39,029 nt of DNA from Desulfobacteraceae bacterium. GTDB taxonomy: Bacteria > Desulfobacterota > Desulfobacteria > Desulfobacterales > Desulfobacteraceae. Position 1 is the stretch's first letter. The number at the start of each line of letters is the position of its first letter. Location of the stretch: NCBI GenBank assembly GCA_003354055.1, contig PIVQ01000011.1, positions 1 to 39,029 of the forward strand. The letters run 5' to 3'. A program made the translations under genes and the position numbers. Below, piece after piece: positions 9,047-18,223 of the stretch. The notes below the pieces were generated by a model. It was not told the DNA's origin, ran no database searches, and was given only the letters and a program-made list of their open reading frames with translations.

Positions 9047-9690
9047 AAGACAGTCCGTTCCGAATTCTGGTCGTTGAAGATGATTTTTTTGTAAAAGCGG
9101 AGATCATACGCGTCCTGAAACAACTGGGGCATCATGTAATCGCAGAGGCATCAAATGGAAAAGAGGGGATTGAAAAAAACCTTGAACTGAGTCCCGAGGT
9201 CATATTGATGGATATCGGCATGAAAGGTATGAACGGAATTGAGGCCGCCGCAATTATTCAAAAACAAAAGCCCACGCCCATCATATTTCTAACCGCCCAT
9301 GAATCCCGGGACATGGTCGAACTGGCAGGCAAAGCAGGGGCATCCGCCTATCTGACAAAACCGCCCAGCGCACCAGATATCAGCCGAGCACTGATCATCG
9401 CCACAGCACGGCACAACGATATAATGGAGCTTCGCAGGCTCAACACCGCACTGGAAAAGAAAACAAAGGACCTGGAAACAGCCTTTGAACAGATAAAAAC
9501 CTTAGAGGGAATCATACCCATTTGCTCCAACTGCAGGAAAATAAGGGATGATAAAGGATATTGGAATCTTTTGGAATCCTACATTGAAGCCTATTCCGAC
9601 GCGGTTTTCAGCCATGGTATTTGTCCTGAATGTTCAGACGAGCTTTACGGAGAAGAAAACTGGTATATTGAGATGAAAAAAAAGAAATAA
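9043..9690 (+). CDS. Response regulator with C-terminal CxxC...CxxC domain
   Basis: A 215-aa protein. The receiver domain (about 6-125) has acidic residues VVEDD, phospho-acceptor D57 in LMDIGMKG, Thr in FLTA and Lys in LTKPP, so it should be phosphorylatable. A short coiled coil (about 128-155) leads to the tail EGIIPICSNCRKIRDD...GYWN...FSHGICPEC, with CSNC and CPEC spaced like a small zinc-ribbon site. I know this tail as a recurrent ending of receiver and PAS proteins in Desulfobacterota; it has no DNA-binding helix-turn-helix. Overlap with the kinase stop (ATGA) implies translational coupling and a dedicated kinase-regulator pair. Output is likely protein contact or redox/metal-dependent, not direct transcription control; this is inference. 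Confidence 0.88.
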   Translation: MKDSPFRILVVEDDFFVKAEIIRVLKQLGHHVIAEASNGKEGIEKNLELSPEVILMDIGMKGMNGIEAAAIIQKQKPTPIIFLTAHESRDMVELAGKAGASAYLTKPPSAPDISRALIIATARHNDIMELRRLNTALEKKTKDLETAFEQIKTLEGIIPICSNCRKIRDDKGYWNLLESYIEAYSDAVFSHGICPECSDELYGEENWYIEMKKKK

Positions 9691-9737
9691 CGGTTATGCT
9701 CCAATCTGTAAAAACGGTTGCGTTTAGCCCCGAAATA

Positions 9738-9753
9738 TGGCGTGAGCACTGCC
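9738..9753 (+). promoter_or_regulatory. Weak sigma-54 promoter candidate
   Basis: TGGCGTGAGCACTGCC has GG, ten bases and GC, and lies 80 bases before the start of the broken MCP at 9834. No copy of the shared palindrome lies the usual ~82 bp upstream, so support is weak. Confidence 0.25.
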
Positions 9754-9833
9754 ATGGATGCCGGATCGCGTCTCAAAGGCTGTTTGAAAAACATCTGAAC
9801 CTTTTTTATGCAAACACATAGGAGTCAATTAAA

Positions 9834-11407
9834 ATGTCTATTGGAAAAAAATTCGGGTTAATAGTAGCAATTGCATCCATATTACTCCCCCTTTCCACAA
9901 TTATCACCTGGAGGAATGCAGACAAATTAGAAGGCCTGTCTGAAATGAGCCGCAATGAATCCCTTGTTTTTGCGCTGAAGGCAAAGGGAATGCAGCTCTC
10001 AGTAGTCCAGGTACAGCAATGGCTGACCGATATCTCGGCAACAAGGGCTCAGAAGGGTTTTGACGACGGTTTTAACGAAGCCCACGCCCAGACCCAAATT
10101 TTCAATGCCCACTATAAGGCATTCCAAAAAATGTTTAATCAAGAAAACGATCAAAACGCACTTGAGCAATTGGAAGGTCTTAAATCGGATTTTGATGCGT
10201 TCTATGAAATGGGGAAAAAATGGCGGCAGCCTATATCGATAAAGGCCCTGCTGAAGGTAATAAACTGATGAAACAATTTGACCCCTTTGCAGCTATGATT
10301 ACAACCGCCACGGATGTGTTTGTAACGTCCCAGATAAATGAACTCAATGACAATATGGAACAGATACAGGTCACCATAAATGCGGACAAAAATAGAACTC
10401 TATTGGTAAATACCGTTATCCTGCTCTTGATGCTCACTATTGTATTTGCCATTACGCGCGGGATTAAAAAAAGTATCATTAAGGTGTTTGATTTTACAAC
10501 CCGCTTGGGAAAAGGTGATTTTACCTCTTCTTTGGAAATCCGGAGCCGTGACGAAATCGGGATTATCGCAGACCGGCTTTCTCAAATGAAGATGAGGGTG
10601 AGCAAGATGCTTGAAGAAATCATTAAAGGGAATAAAACGCTTCAATCTTCATCCGTGCACCTCGCCCAGATTGCAGAACACATGAATAAAGGGGCTGTTC
10701 AGACATCTGATAATGCCAATACGGTTGCAGCAGCTACGGAACAAATGAGCGTAAACATGTCCTCTGTCGCAGCAGATACGGAACAGGCGTCAGCAAATTT
10801 AAGTACAATTACCCTGGCCACTGAAGAAATGACAAATACAATAAGTGAAATTGCTCAGAATTCGGCAAAAACCCTTACCATTACGCAAAAAGCCGTATAC
10901 AGCTCAAAAAGTGCCGCTGAAAATGTCAATGAACTGGGTCAATCAGCACAAATGATATGGGAGGTTGTTGAAACCATTACGGATATTTCAGAACAAACCA
11001 ATCTTCTCGCGTTGAACGCGACCATTGAGGGGGGCCAGGCTTCCACGGGAAAAACAGTTACCCAGATCGATGAAATCGTTGAAACGATCAATGATATTAA
11101 CAATATGATGGCCACCATTTCAGCTGCGGCAGAAGAACAATCGGTGACCACAAAGGAAATAACGGAAAATGTTGGCCAGGCATCACAGGGGGTTCAGGAT
11201 ATAACCCAGAATGTTACCCAAACATCGCAAGCCGCAGAGCAGATCGCCCATGATATTGCCGGTATAAATCAAGATGCAAACCAGTTACTCGACCACAGCC
11301 ATCATGTAAATGCCAAATCCGATGATTTAAGACAAATCGCAAGGCAAATGGATCGGATGACCGGTAAGTTTAAAATCCAGCAGACAGGGGGGGAGACATC
11401 GGAATGA
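9834..11407 (+). pseudogene. Methyl-accepting chemotaxis protein, frameshifted and lacking the signalling tip
   Basis: Two overlapping frames (9834-10268 and 10220-11407) together spell one MCP: membrane helix (about 9-26), a four-helix-type periplasmic segment, a second membrane helix, HAMP-like segment (KVFDFTTRLGKGDFTSSLEI) and MA coiled coil. The frame breaks at a run of six A near 10215-10220: GKKW in the first frame should continue as GKK-MAAAYIDKGPAEGNK, which needs one more A. Independently, the MA hairpin runs [22 protein letters not shown], while the intact MCP at 1911-3881 has 41 residues between ATIE and STGGTV. A net 37 residues, including the CheA/CheW-contacting tip, are gone in frame. 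The stop overlaps the ATG of the next kinase. It is most likely a dead receptor; the A-run alone could be a sequencing error or phase switch, the tip loss could not. Confidence 0.85.
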
Positions 11408-14400
11408 TGTCCGAAGACTTTTCAGTTTCATCAATTCTTTTTGCGATAGCCAATTGGAAAACCGCCTGCTTTAGTATTGCCGTCGGAGCGGGTCTTCTTA
11501 TCTTTCCCCCCTTTTGGGCCGGTACAGCCAATGCTCATACACCGTCAACGGCAGACATAAGAGGGGCGGAACCGACATCGAAATTGCGTGCTGAAAACAT
11601 TCTAAGCCCGGAACTTTTGACTCCGGAAGAACGCAGGTGGCTTAACACCCATCCTAAAATTGTTCTGGGTACGGACAAAACCTGGACACCTTATGTGATT
11701 CCCGGAGAAAACGGTTCAGTCCGGGGGGTTGAGGCGGATTTTCTTGACAGGATAAACACCCTTACCGGGGCCAATATCAGCCTTGAATTAGGCAGTTGGA
11801 ATGACATGGTGAAAAAAGCCAGAAGCCGGGAGATCGACGGTCTGGCCCTTGGAACAAAAACCCCTGAAAGAAGTGATTTTCTGTTGTTTTCTGACACATC
11901 CTATTCAGTCCACAAAGCCATATTTATCAAAAAAGGGGATTCAAAGAAAATATATCACCTGTCCGGCCTGAAGGGATTGAGGATCGGTTTCCAGGAAGGA
12001 AACGCAGTTGAAGAGAATATTCTAAAAAAAGAGGCAGGCCTCATACCTGTTCCTGCAAAGGATACCATTGCTCTATTGGATTCACTTCGCAACAATCGGG
12101 TGGATGCCGTTCTTGCAAGCATGAATCTGAGGATAACCGCCATTGAGCAGATGGCCTTTGAGACAGAGGTCGCTTTCGTCGTTCCCGGCGCCCAGGTGGA
12201 ACTGTGCTATTCAACGCGGAATGATTGGCCCCTTTTGCAATCCATTATCAACAAGGGGCTGGCAGCCATTCCCTTCCAGGAAAAGCTTGGGATTCTAAAA
12301 AAGTGGGAGCTGCCCTTTGAAGCGGCTTCGTTCTCAATTTTCACAGATAAGGAAATACAATGGCTCAAGGCCCATCCGGTTATCCGGGTGGCCACCCGAC
12401 CTGATTGGGCGCCCCTGGAGTTTACCGATAGCAACAATACGGCCAGGGGGATTGCAGTTGATTATCTCAGGCTTATGGAAAAGAGGATGGGGGTCCGGTT
12501 CGATATTATCACAGACCTTGCCCGTCACAGGATAAAAGGAAAAGTCGATACACGCTATTTTGACATGCTTTCCTGTGCCCCGGAAAATTCGGATTCAAAA
12601 GAGGCAGCATATTTCACCTCTCCGTACATGATGTCGTCTGCAGTCATTTTCGCCCCTTCGGATTTGCCTTATGTCGGCAATCTTTCCCAGCTGAAAGGGA
12701 AAACTATCGCAGTGATTGAAAAAGACGATAACGGGCGGATTCTGGCCAGGGATTATCCAGACATCATCCGCATGGATGTACCGGATATGAAAACCGCCCT
12801 GGCCGCGCTTCAGGATACTGCGGCCGCTTTCCTTGGAAATCCGGTCACCATAAGCCACTATTTGGCAAGGGATGGCAATCATATGGTGAAAGTGATAGGG
12901 GAGACTCCCTACACATATTCCATGGCCATGGCAAGCCGTAAGGATTGGCCGGTTTTTGCATCGATCCTTCAAAAGGCCCTGGACAGTATAGGCCCTGAGG
13001 AAAAAAACCGGGTTTACGGAAAATGGGTCTCACTCAAATACGACCACGGGTTTAATTATTCCCTGTTTTGGAAAATCGCGGCAGGATTCCTGTGCGTGAG
13101 TTTTGTATTTTTCTGGTTTAATTTCAGGCTGAAACAGCAGGTTCAAAAAAAGACCCGGGAACTGTGGTCGAGTGAAAAAAAATACCGGGAACTTTATTAT
13201 AATGCCCAGGTAGGGCAGGTCCGCACTGCCCTTGAAGACGGCAAGATTCTTGAGTGCAATGATAAATTGGCAAGGATACTTGGTTATGATTCCCGAAAAG
13301 CCTGTATGGCAGATTATCTTACTTCTGCGCATTATGTTGATGCAGGAGTACGTGATAAAATAGTGAAGCAATTGATCGAGAAAGGGTATATCGAAAACGT
13401 CCAGGCCCAGCTGACAAAAAAAGATGGAACCCCGATCTGGGTTGAATTTTCAGGAACACACCACCCTGAAGACAACTTTGCCGAAGTTGCCGTCTCAGAC
13501 ATTACCAAACGAAAGCTTGCACAAAAAAGACTAAAAAAGAGCGAAGAAAAATTCAAGACGGTTGCGGATTTTACCTTTGACTGGGAAGAGTGGATTGGTC
13601 CGGACGGCGACTACCTTTATGTGTCGCCCTCATGCGAAAGGATAACCGGATATGCCAAAGACGCATTCTTGACAGATAGCGCCATCCTAAAAAAGATTGT
13701 CTTCCCTGATGATTTGGACATGGTGCTGGAACATTATGCTATAAAGGCACACGATCGGCGCATTCATCATTTTAAGTTTCGCATTATCACGAAAACAGGA
13801 GGTATACGCTGGATCGGTCATTTTTGCCAACCGGTTTATGATTCAAAGGGAAACTGGATCGGAAAAAGATGCAGCAACCGGGATATCACGGAGCAACAGC
13901 AATCCAGACTGGCGTTACTAAGCAGCCAAAAGCAGCTCCAGATCATTTTTGACAACGCCCCCTCGGTCATGCTTTTGGTCAATGAAACCCTGGAAATTCT
14001 TAAAATCAACCAGACCGGCCTAAAGGCTGCCGGCAGCGCCCCGAACGAATTGGCTCTGGACAGTATAGGCAACGTGTTCAATTGTGAGGTGGCCTTCGGT
14101 ACTCCCAAGGGATGCGGTTACGGTGACGCATGCAAAACCTGCATCATCAGAAGGACTGTTAAACAGACCTTTGCCACAGGTCAACAGTTAAAAAAAATAG
14201 AAGCCGGATTCAAAGTAAAAAGAAAAGACACCGTATCGGAATGGATTGTCCTGATTTCAACCTCCCCGGTCAAAGAGCCCCCCGATAAGACGGTTCTGAT
14301 CACCTTAGATGATATTACCAAACTAAAAGAAATGGAAGGTCACCTCCAACAAGCCCAGAAAATGGAGTCCATCGGAACCCTGGCCGGCGGCATTGCCCAT

Positions 14401-15480
14401 GATTTCAACAATATCCTTTCAGCGATTTTCGGTTACTCGGAATTGATCCTTGATCAACTGGAAAAAGAGACCACCCTCCATGGAATGCAGGAACAGATCT
14501 TTGCTGCAGCGGGCCGCGCAAAAAATCTTGTCAATCAAATTCTCCTGTTCAGCCGCCAGACAGTACAGAAAAAAGGATCTGTCCAACCGGACCTGATTCT
14601 CAAAGAAGCCGTAAAGTTTTTAAAGGCGTCCATTCCGGCAACCATTGAGATAAAGTATAAAATATCTCCGGACTGCGGCAGTATCCTTGCCGATCCCACC
14701 CAGTTGCACCAGGTTTTCATGAATCTGTGCACCAACGCATATCATACCATGCAAAAAAAAGGAGGAACACTTGGCATAACCTTGTCAACTATTCATATCA
14801 CCCCTGATGACCGTTTAACCGGTCTTCTGAAAATAGAAAGCGGCAGGTACGTGAAAATAGAAATTTCCGACACGGGAGACGGGATAGATCCTGCAATTAT
14901 TGATAAAATATTTGATCCTTACTTCACAACAAAATCCAAAGGCGAGGGAACCGGTCTTGGATTGTCCGTGGTCCACGGAATTATAAAAAACAGCAAAGGG
15001 CATATCAAGGTCTATAGCGAACCCGGGAAAGGAAGCAGTTTCCAGATTTATTTTCCGCAAATTAAAACCAGTCAATGCAACGGTGGATACAACAATGAAA
15101 TGCCCCTTTCAAAAGGTAATGAACGGATATGCCTGGTGGATGATGAAAAAATGATTCTGGTAATGATGCAGGTAATGCTTGAAAATCTGGGGTATAAAAT
15201 CAGCGGTTTCACCCGTGCATCAGAGGCCTTGAAGGCCTTCAAAGACAACCCAGATACCTTTGATTTGATTATCACGGATTTGACAATGCCGCAAATGACA
15301 GGTGTTGAACTGATTAGGCAGGTCTTTGACATTGATCCTGATTTTCCGGTCATCCTCTGCTCCGGCTTCAGCGAAGTGATGAACAGGGAGCAGGCCAAAA
15401 CACTGGGTGTTAAAGAATTTTTATCCAAACCGGTACTCAGATCAGATATGGCCCACGGCATCCGAAAGGCATTGGGATAG
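11404..15480 (+). CDS. Double-SBP3 hybrid sensor kinase with three PAS domains
   Basis: A 1358-aa hybrid kinase. Membrane anchor/signal (about 20-45), two periplasmic SBP3 domains (about 68-302 and 312-545), membrane helix (about 552-575), PAS (592-702), PAS (712-830), a third PAS-like domain (840-972), HisKA with GGIAHDFNNILSAIFGYSE (H999), HATPase with GTGLGLSVVHGI, and a C-terminal receiver with D1292 in LIITDLTMPQMTG. The third PAS carries four cysteines (C894, C904, C910, C913, the last pair as CKTC), a pattern suggesting metal or iron-sulfur binding or redox sensing. ATG 11404 overlaps the stop of the broken MCP (ATGA), so it depends on that transcript. Its domain string resembles the 18224-22615 kinase. 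Ligand unknown; probable phosphotransfer target is an NtrC-type regulator, by analogy only. Confidence 0.92.
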   Translation: MMSEDFSVSSILFAIANWKTACFSIAVGAGLLIFPPFWAGTANAHTPSTADIRGAEPTSKLRAENILSPELLTPEERRWLNTHPKIVLGTDKTWTPYVIPGENGSVRGVEADFLDRINTLTGANISLELGSWNDMVKKARSREIDGLALGTKTPERSDFLLFSDTSYSVHKAIFIKKGDSKKIYHLSGLKGLRIGFQEGNAVEENILKKEAGLIPVPAKDTIALLDSLRNNRVDAVLASMNLRITAIEQMAFETEVAFVVPGAQVELCYSTRNDWPLLQSIINKGLAAIPFQEKLGILKKWELPFEAASFSIFTDKEIQWLKAHPVIRVATRPDWAPLEFTDSNNTARGIAVDYLRLMEKRMGVRFDIITDLARHRIKGKVDTRYFDMLSCAPENSDSKEAAYFTSPYMMSSAVIFAPSDLPYVGNLSQLKGKTIAVIEKDDNGRILARDYPDIIRMDVPDMKTALAALQDTAAAFLGNPVTISHYLARDGNHMVKVIGETPYTYSMAMASRKDWPVFASILQKALDSIGPEEKNRVYGKWVSLKYDHGFNYSLFWKIAAGFLCVSFVFFWFNFRLKQQVQKKTRELWSSEKKYRELYYNAQVGQVRTALEDGKILECNDKLARILGYDSRKACMADYLTSAHYVDAGVRDKIVKQLIEKGYIENVQAQLTKKDGTPIWVEFSGTHHPEDNFAEVAVSDITKRKLAQKRLKKSEEKFKTVADFTFDWEEWIGPDGDYLYVSPSCERITGYAKDAFLTDSAILKKIVFPDDLDMVLEHYAIKAHDRRIHHFKFRIITKTGGIRWIGHFCQPVYDSKGNWIGKRCSNRDITEQQQSRLALLSSQKQLQIIFDNAPSVMLLVNETLEILKINQTGLKAAGSAPNELALDSIGNVFNCEVAFGTPKGCGYGDACKTCIIRRTVKQTFATGQQLKKIEAGFKVKRKDTVSEWIVLISTSPVKEPPDKTVLITLDDITKLKEMEGHLQQAQKMESIGTLAGGIAHDFNNILSAIFGYSELILDQLEKETTLHGMQEQIFAAAGRAKNLVNQILLFSRQTVQKKGSVQPDLILKEAVKFLKASIPATIEIKYKISPDCGSILADPTQLHQVFMNLCTNAYHTMQKKGGTLGITLSTIHITPDDRLTGLLKIESGRYVKIEISDTGDGIDPAIIDKIFDPYFTTKSKGEGTGLGLSVVHGIIKNSKGHIKVYSEPGKGSSFQIYFPQIKTSQCNGGYNNEMPLSKGNERICLVDDEKMILVMMQVMLENLGYKISGFTRASEALKAFKDNPDTFDLIITDLTMPQMTGVELIRQVFDIDPDFPVILCSGFSEVMNREQAKTLGVKEFLSKPVLRSDMAHGIRKALG

Positions 15481-15552
15481 GGGGCAATGAAAATCACCTC
15501 ACCAGTTCACCTCCGGATTCGGTTTTTTTAATTTATCCTATACAATGAGAAT

Positions 15553-15572
15553 TTCTTTAATTTCTTTAAGAA
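15553..15572. promoter_or_regulatory. Enhancer-like palindrome 3
   Basis: TTCTTTAA-TTTC-TTTAAGAA, 7 of 8 positions complementary, with the AGAATTTCTT context on its left. It ends 81 bp before the promoter at 15654-15669 and 165 bases before the SBP3 gene start. Confidence 0.65.
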
Positions 15573-15653
15573 TTTTGCTTCGACATCACTATAAAAAACC
15601 AAACTACTTTTCATAACCATCTGTTTTTACTAAAAAAGATAAACATTTCACAA

Positions 15654-15669
15654 TGGTATAGTTCTTGTA
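15654..15669 (+). promoter_or_regulatory. Sigma-54-like promoter for the 15738 SBP3 gene
   Basis: TGGTATAGTTCTTGTA: TGG at -24, ten-base gap, TTGT at -12. It is the weakest match of the five (T for C in the -24 half, GT in place of GA), but spacing to the palindrome (81 bp) and to the start codon (68 bases) equals that of the 23008 promoter. Confidence 0.55.
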
Positions 15670-15737
15670 GCTTCACTATAACACCGCATTTGGATATACG
15701 CCGAATGTATAAATCATAATTAATTAGGAGGTGTAAA

Positions 15738-16490
15738 ATGCTTAAACGTATTTTGGTTCTTATTTTCGGGTTGGCTTTTTTGTCTACATCTGCCAGTGGC
15801 GAAACGATTAATGTCTTTGGCAATGGAAAGCTTCCCCCTGCCGGGTATGTTGAAGAGGGAGCAGCCAAAGGCTTTGGGGTGGAGATCACCACGGCCGTCC
15901 TTAATGCCGCCGGTATAGATCATAAACTTAAAATGGTGCCTTGGAAACGGGCCTATGAAAACGGAAAGAAAGGTGGCGGCATTGTGTTCGGCATGTTTTA
16001 TACGGAAGAGCGGGCACAGATTTTTGACTTTAGCAAACCGGTATGGGAGGAAACCATTGTCTTGGTTACAGCTAAGGGCAAAGACTTCACCTTTAATTCC
16101 ATGTCCGATTTAAAAGGGAAAAAAGTCGCCCATCAGATGGGATTTCGCGGGGGAAGTGAGTTTGAAAAAGCCCTGAACGAAAACGTCTTTATTTCAGAGC
16201 CGGATAATCTGCCTGTCAGCAGACTGAAAAAGATTCTGTCCGGCAGGATTGATACCGCTATTTTTAATCCCGGCATTGCCTCTGTGGTATGGCATGCTTC
16301 GTCTGCAGGAATGAACCCCGACGATTTTTCCATAATCAATCCCCCCCTTGCCGTAAAGATGAAATATATTGCCATTGCTAAAAGCCTTGGCAGAAAAGAC
16401 CTCATCGATAAAATTGATTCAGCGCTGGAAAAGTTAAAAACAGACGGCACTATCAAAGCCATCCTTGATAAATACAGCAACGCCGAATAG
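15738..16490 (+). CDS. Free periplasmic solute-binding protein, family 3
   Basis: A 250-aa protein with a signal peptide (RILVLIFGLAFLSTSASG, cleavage near residue 20) and one SBP3 domain. Visible segments are PPAGYVEEGAAKGFGVEITT (binding-lobe start), WKRAYENGKK, FGMFYTEERAQIFDFSKPV, LKGKKVAHQMGFRGG, RLKKILSGRIDTAIFNPG and DGTIKAILDKY at the C-terminus. A strong Shine-Dalgarno (TAGGAGGTG) precedes ATG 15738. No permease or ATPase lies nearby, so it is unlikely to be a dedicated transporter component and may instead present ligand to a sensor. It has its own shared-type promoter, is monocistronic, and ends before two hairpins. The same compact subfamily occurs at 24222 and 27390. Substrate unknown, probably an amino acid or related compound. 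Confidence 0.88.
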   Translation: MLKRILVLIFGLAFLSTSASGETINVFGNGKLPPAGYVEEGAAKGFGVEITTAVLNAAGIDHKLKMVPWKRAYENGKKGGGIVFGMFYTEERAQIFDFSKPVWEETIVLVTAKGKDFTFNSMSDLKGKKVAHQMGFRGGSEFEKALNENVFISEPDNLPVSRLKKILSGRIDTAIFNPGIASVVWHASSAGMNPDDFSIINPPLAVKMKYIAIAKSLGRKDLIDKIDSALEKLKTDGTIKAILDKYSNAE

Positions 16491-16500
16491 AGATGCTTGC

Positions 16501-16527
16501 CCCTGCCCCGTAATATTAGAGGCAGGG
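16501..16527 (+). terminator. Possible terminator after the SBP3 gene
   Basis: CCCTGCC and GGCAGGG can pair over a 13-base loop; a run of six T comes 11 bases after the stem. The offset makes it a weak intrinsic terminator. Confidence 0.35.
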
Positions 16528-16624
16528 TTAAGCCAAATTTTTTAATTATTCCATTATTTCTCATGATGAGCGGAGGCCGGCAAGTATAAAAAACAGGAGA
16601 CCAAATGGAAGGAATAGAATTACC

Positions 16625-16658
16625 GGTTGAAACGACCCGTTTATGGGTCGTTTCAACC
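16625..16658. terminator. 14-bp hairpin between convergent genes
   Basis: Perfect arms GGTTGAAACGACCC and GGGTCGTTTCAACC with a 6-base loop, between the SBP3 gene ending at 16490 and the regulator gene ending at 16701 on the other strand. It probably ends transcription from one or both sides, although no long T-run follows. The GAAACG...CGTTTC core recurs in the hairpin at 25017-25046 after another SBP3 gene. Confidence 0.5.
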
Positions 16659-16700
16659 CCCAAAGTTATTGATCAGCCGAAAAAACAACCGGGGAATGAA

Positions 16701-18161
16701 TCACTTTCTGGAAATATTATGCTTTTTTAACAAAGAGTAGATATGGGTTTTGCTCAGGCACGAGGCGGCACTTGCCTGTTCAAGGTCGCCTTTTACGGTC
16801 TCCATCAGATCTTTCATGTAAATCTTTTCAATTTCTCTGACGCCATACTCTTTTACCTGTTTAAACGGCTTGACCGGGTTAAAAAGACGCTTGGGCACCC
16901 GAATAAACCGTGCGTCCTCAGTTGTTTTTCTTTCCTTACCGGTAAAACCGTTTCTTTGTTCCATTGAAGATTTTGTATGGTGCAGACGAACGCCGACGGG
17001 CAAATGGGTGGTGTATAGTACAGGGGTTTCCGGATCCGTCAATATTGCCCGTTCAAGGCAACTGATGAGTTCTCTTGTATTTCCCGGCCAATCATATAGT
17101 TCCAGCATCTGTAAAAACTCAGGTACAAATCCTTTGGTTTCAAAGCTGTAACGATTACATATGGAATGGATATAGTGAAGTGCAAGATCCTTTATATCTT
17201 CTTTGCATTCCTTTAAGGGCGGCAGATGAATGTGAAACGTCTTTAAACGGAACAGCAGATCTTTTCTGAATTCATTTGAACCGACCATTTTTTCAAGATT
17301 TCGGTTGGTGGCTGAGATTAATCTGAAATCACTTTTTATTTCAGCGGTTCCGCCAACAGGCTTAAATTTGCGTTCCTGAAGTACACGCAAGAATTTTTTC
17401 TGGATAGACAGGGGAAGTTCACCAATTTCATCAAGGAAAAGTGTGCCGCCGTCTGCCTTTGTAACCAGTCCCTCACGATCTGCATCCGCACCTGTAAAAG
17501 CCCCTTTCTTATTTCCAAACAGAACACTTTCAACGAGCTGCTCCGGCAGGGCCGCACAATCAACCACAACAAAATTTTCTCCCCCCCGGTTGCTGTTTTT
17601 ATATATGATTTTTGCGAACATCTCTTTTCCGGTGCCGCTTTGACCGGTTATCAGGACATTGGCATCTGTCCTGGAACATTTTGCCACCTCATGAAGACTT
17701 GAAACAAGCTTTGGACTGTTGCCGATAATTCCGGATTTTTTTAAAAGACGGATTGAAGACTGAGTCAAGGCCATTCTTGATTTTCTGAACTCCAGTGCCC
17801 TTGTCACATTCAGTTTAATCTCACTGACGGAAAACGGTTTAACAATATAGTCCCATGCACCGGAGTCCAGGGCCATTCTAGCGCCCTGGGTATTTCCTTC
17901 AGCTGTGATAATGAGCACTTCGGGTTTTGAATCGACATTTTTTATTGCGGGAAGTGCCTCAAGTCCGTTTCCGTCCGGAAGATTAACGTCCAGCAGGACA
18001 AGATCAATACTTGTCGAAGAAAGTATGTCCATGCCGTCAGAAAGGCCTTCGGCAACCATGAGCATAAAATTACACTCCTTCAGGTATTTCACCAGAAGAT
18101 CCCTTATTCTCGGGTCATCATCAATTATCAGAATCTGGGGTACGGAATCTTTTTTATCCAT
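16701..18161 (-). CDS. NtrC-type sigma-54-dependent response regulator
   Basis: A 486-aa transcription activator. The receiver (about 5-125) has IIDDD, phospho-acceptor D58 in LLDVNLPDG, and Lys in IVKPF. The AAA+ domain has Walker A GQSGTGKE (about 169-176), the sigma-54-contacting loop GAFTGA (220-225), Walker B GGTLFLDEIGELP, and the RFRLISATNRN-type sensor region. The C-terminus (DLEQASAASCLSKTHIYSLLKKH) is a Fis-type helix-turn-helix. It should hydrolyse ATP to open sigma-54 promoters from upstream palindromes. An in-frame ATG at 18203 exists, but 18161 puts the receiver at the usual distance and has AGG ten bases upstream. It follows the 18224-22615 kinase on the same strand, its likely partner. 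It is the only sigma-54 activator in the window, hence the best candidate for the shared palindromes. Confidence 0.93.
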   Translation of the reverse strand: MDKKDSVPQILIIDDDPRIRDLLVKYLKECNFMLMVAEGLSDGMDILSSTSIDLVLLDVNLPDGNGLEALPAIKNVDSKPEVLIITAEGNTQGARMALDSGAWDYIVKPFSVSEIKLNVTRALEFRKSRMALTQSSIRLLKKSGIIGNSPKLVSSLHEVAKCSRTDANVLITGQSGTGKEMFAKIIYKNSNRGGENFVVVDCAALPEQLVESVLFGNKKGAFTGADADREGLVTKADGGTLFLDEIGELPLSIQKKFLRVLQERKFKPVGGTAEIKSDFRLISATNRNLEKMVGSNEFRKDLLFRLKTFHIHLPPLKECKEDIKDLALHYIHSICNRYSFETKGFVPEFLQMLELYDWPGNTRELISCLERAILTDPETPVLYTTHLPVGVRLHHTKSSMEQRNGFTGKERKTTEDARFIRVPKRLFNPVKPFKQVKEYGVREIEKIYMKDLMETVKGDLEQASAASCLSKTHIYSLLKKHNISRK

Positions 18162-18223
18162 TAATTTTAAACCTATACGAATTCGGGGTTTCTGCGGACA
18201 CATTCATGCAAACCATAGCGAAA

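Noticed and set aside
10205..10270. Programmed frameshift in the 9834 MCP
   Set aside because: A run of six A could allow slippage, but the separate loss of the signalling tip makes a functional product unlikely, so decay or a sequencing error is the simpler reading.
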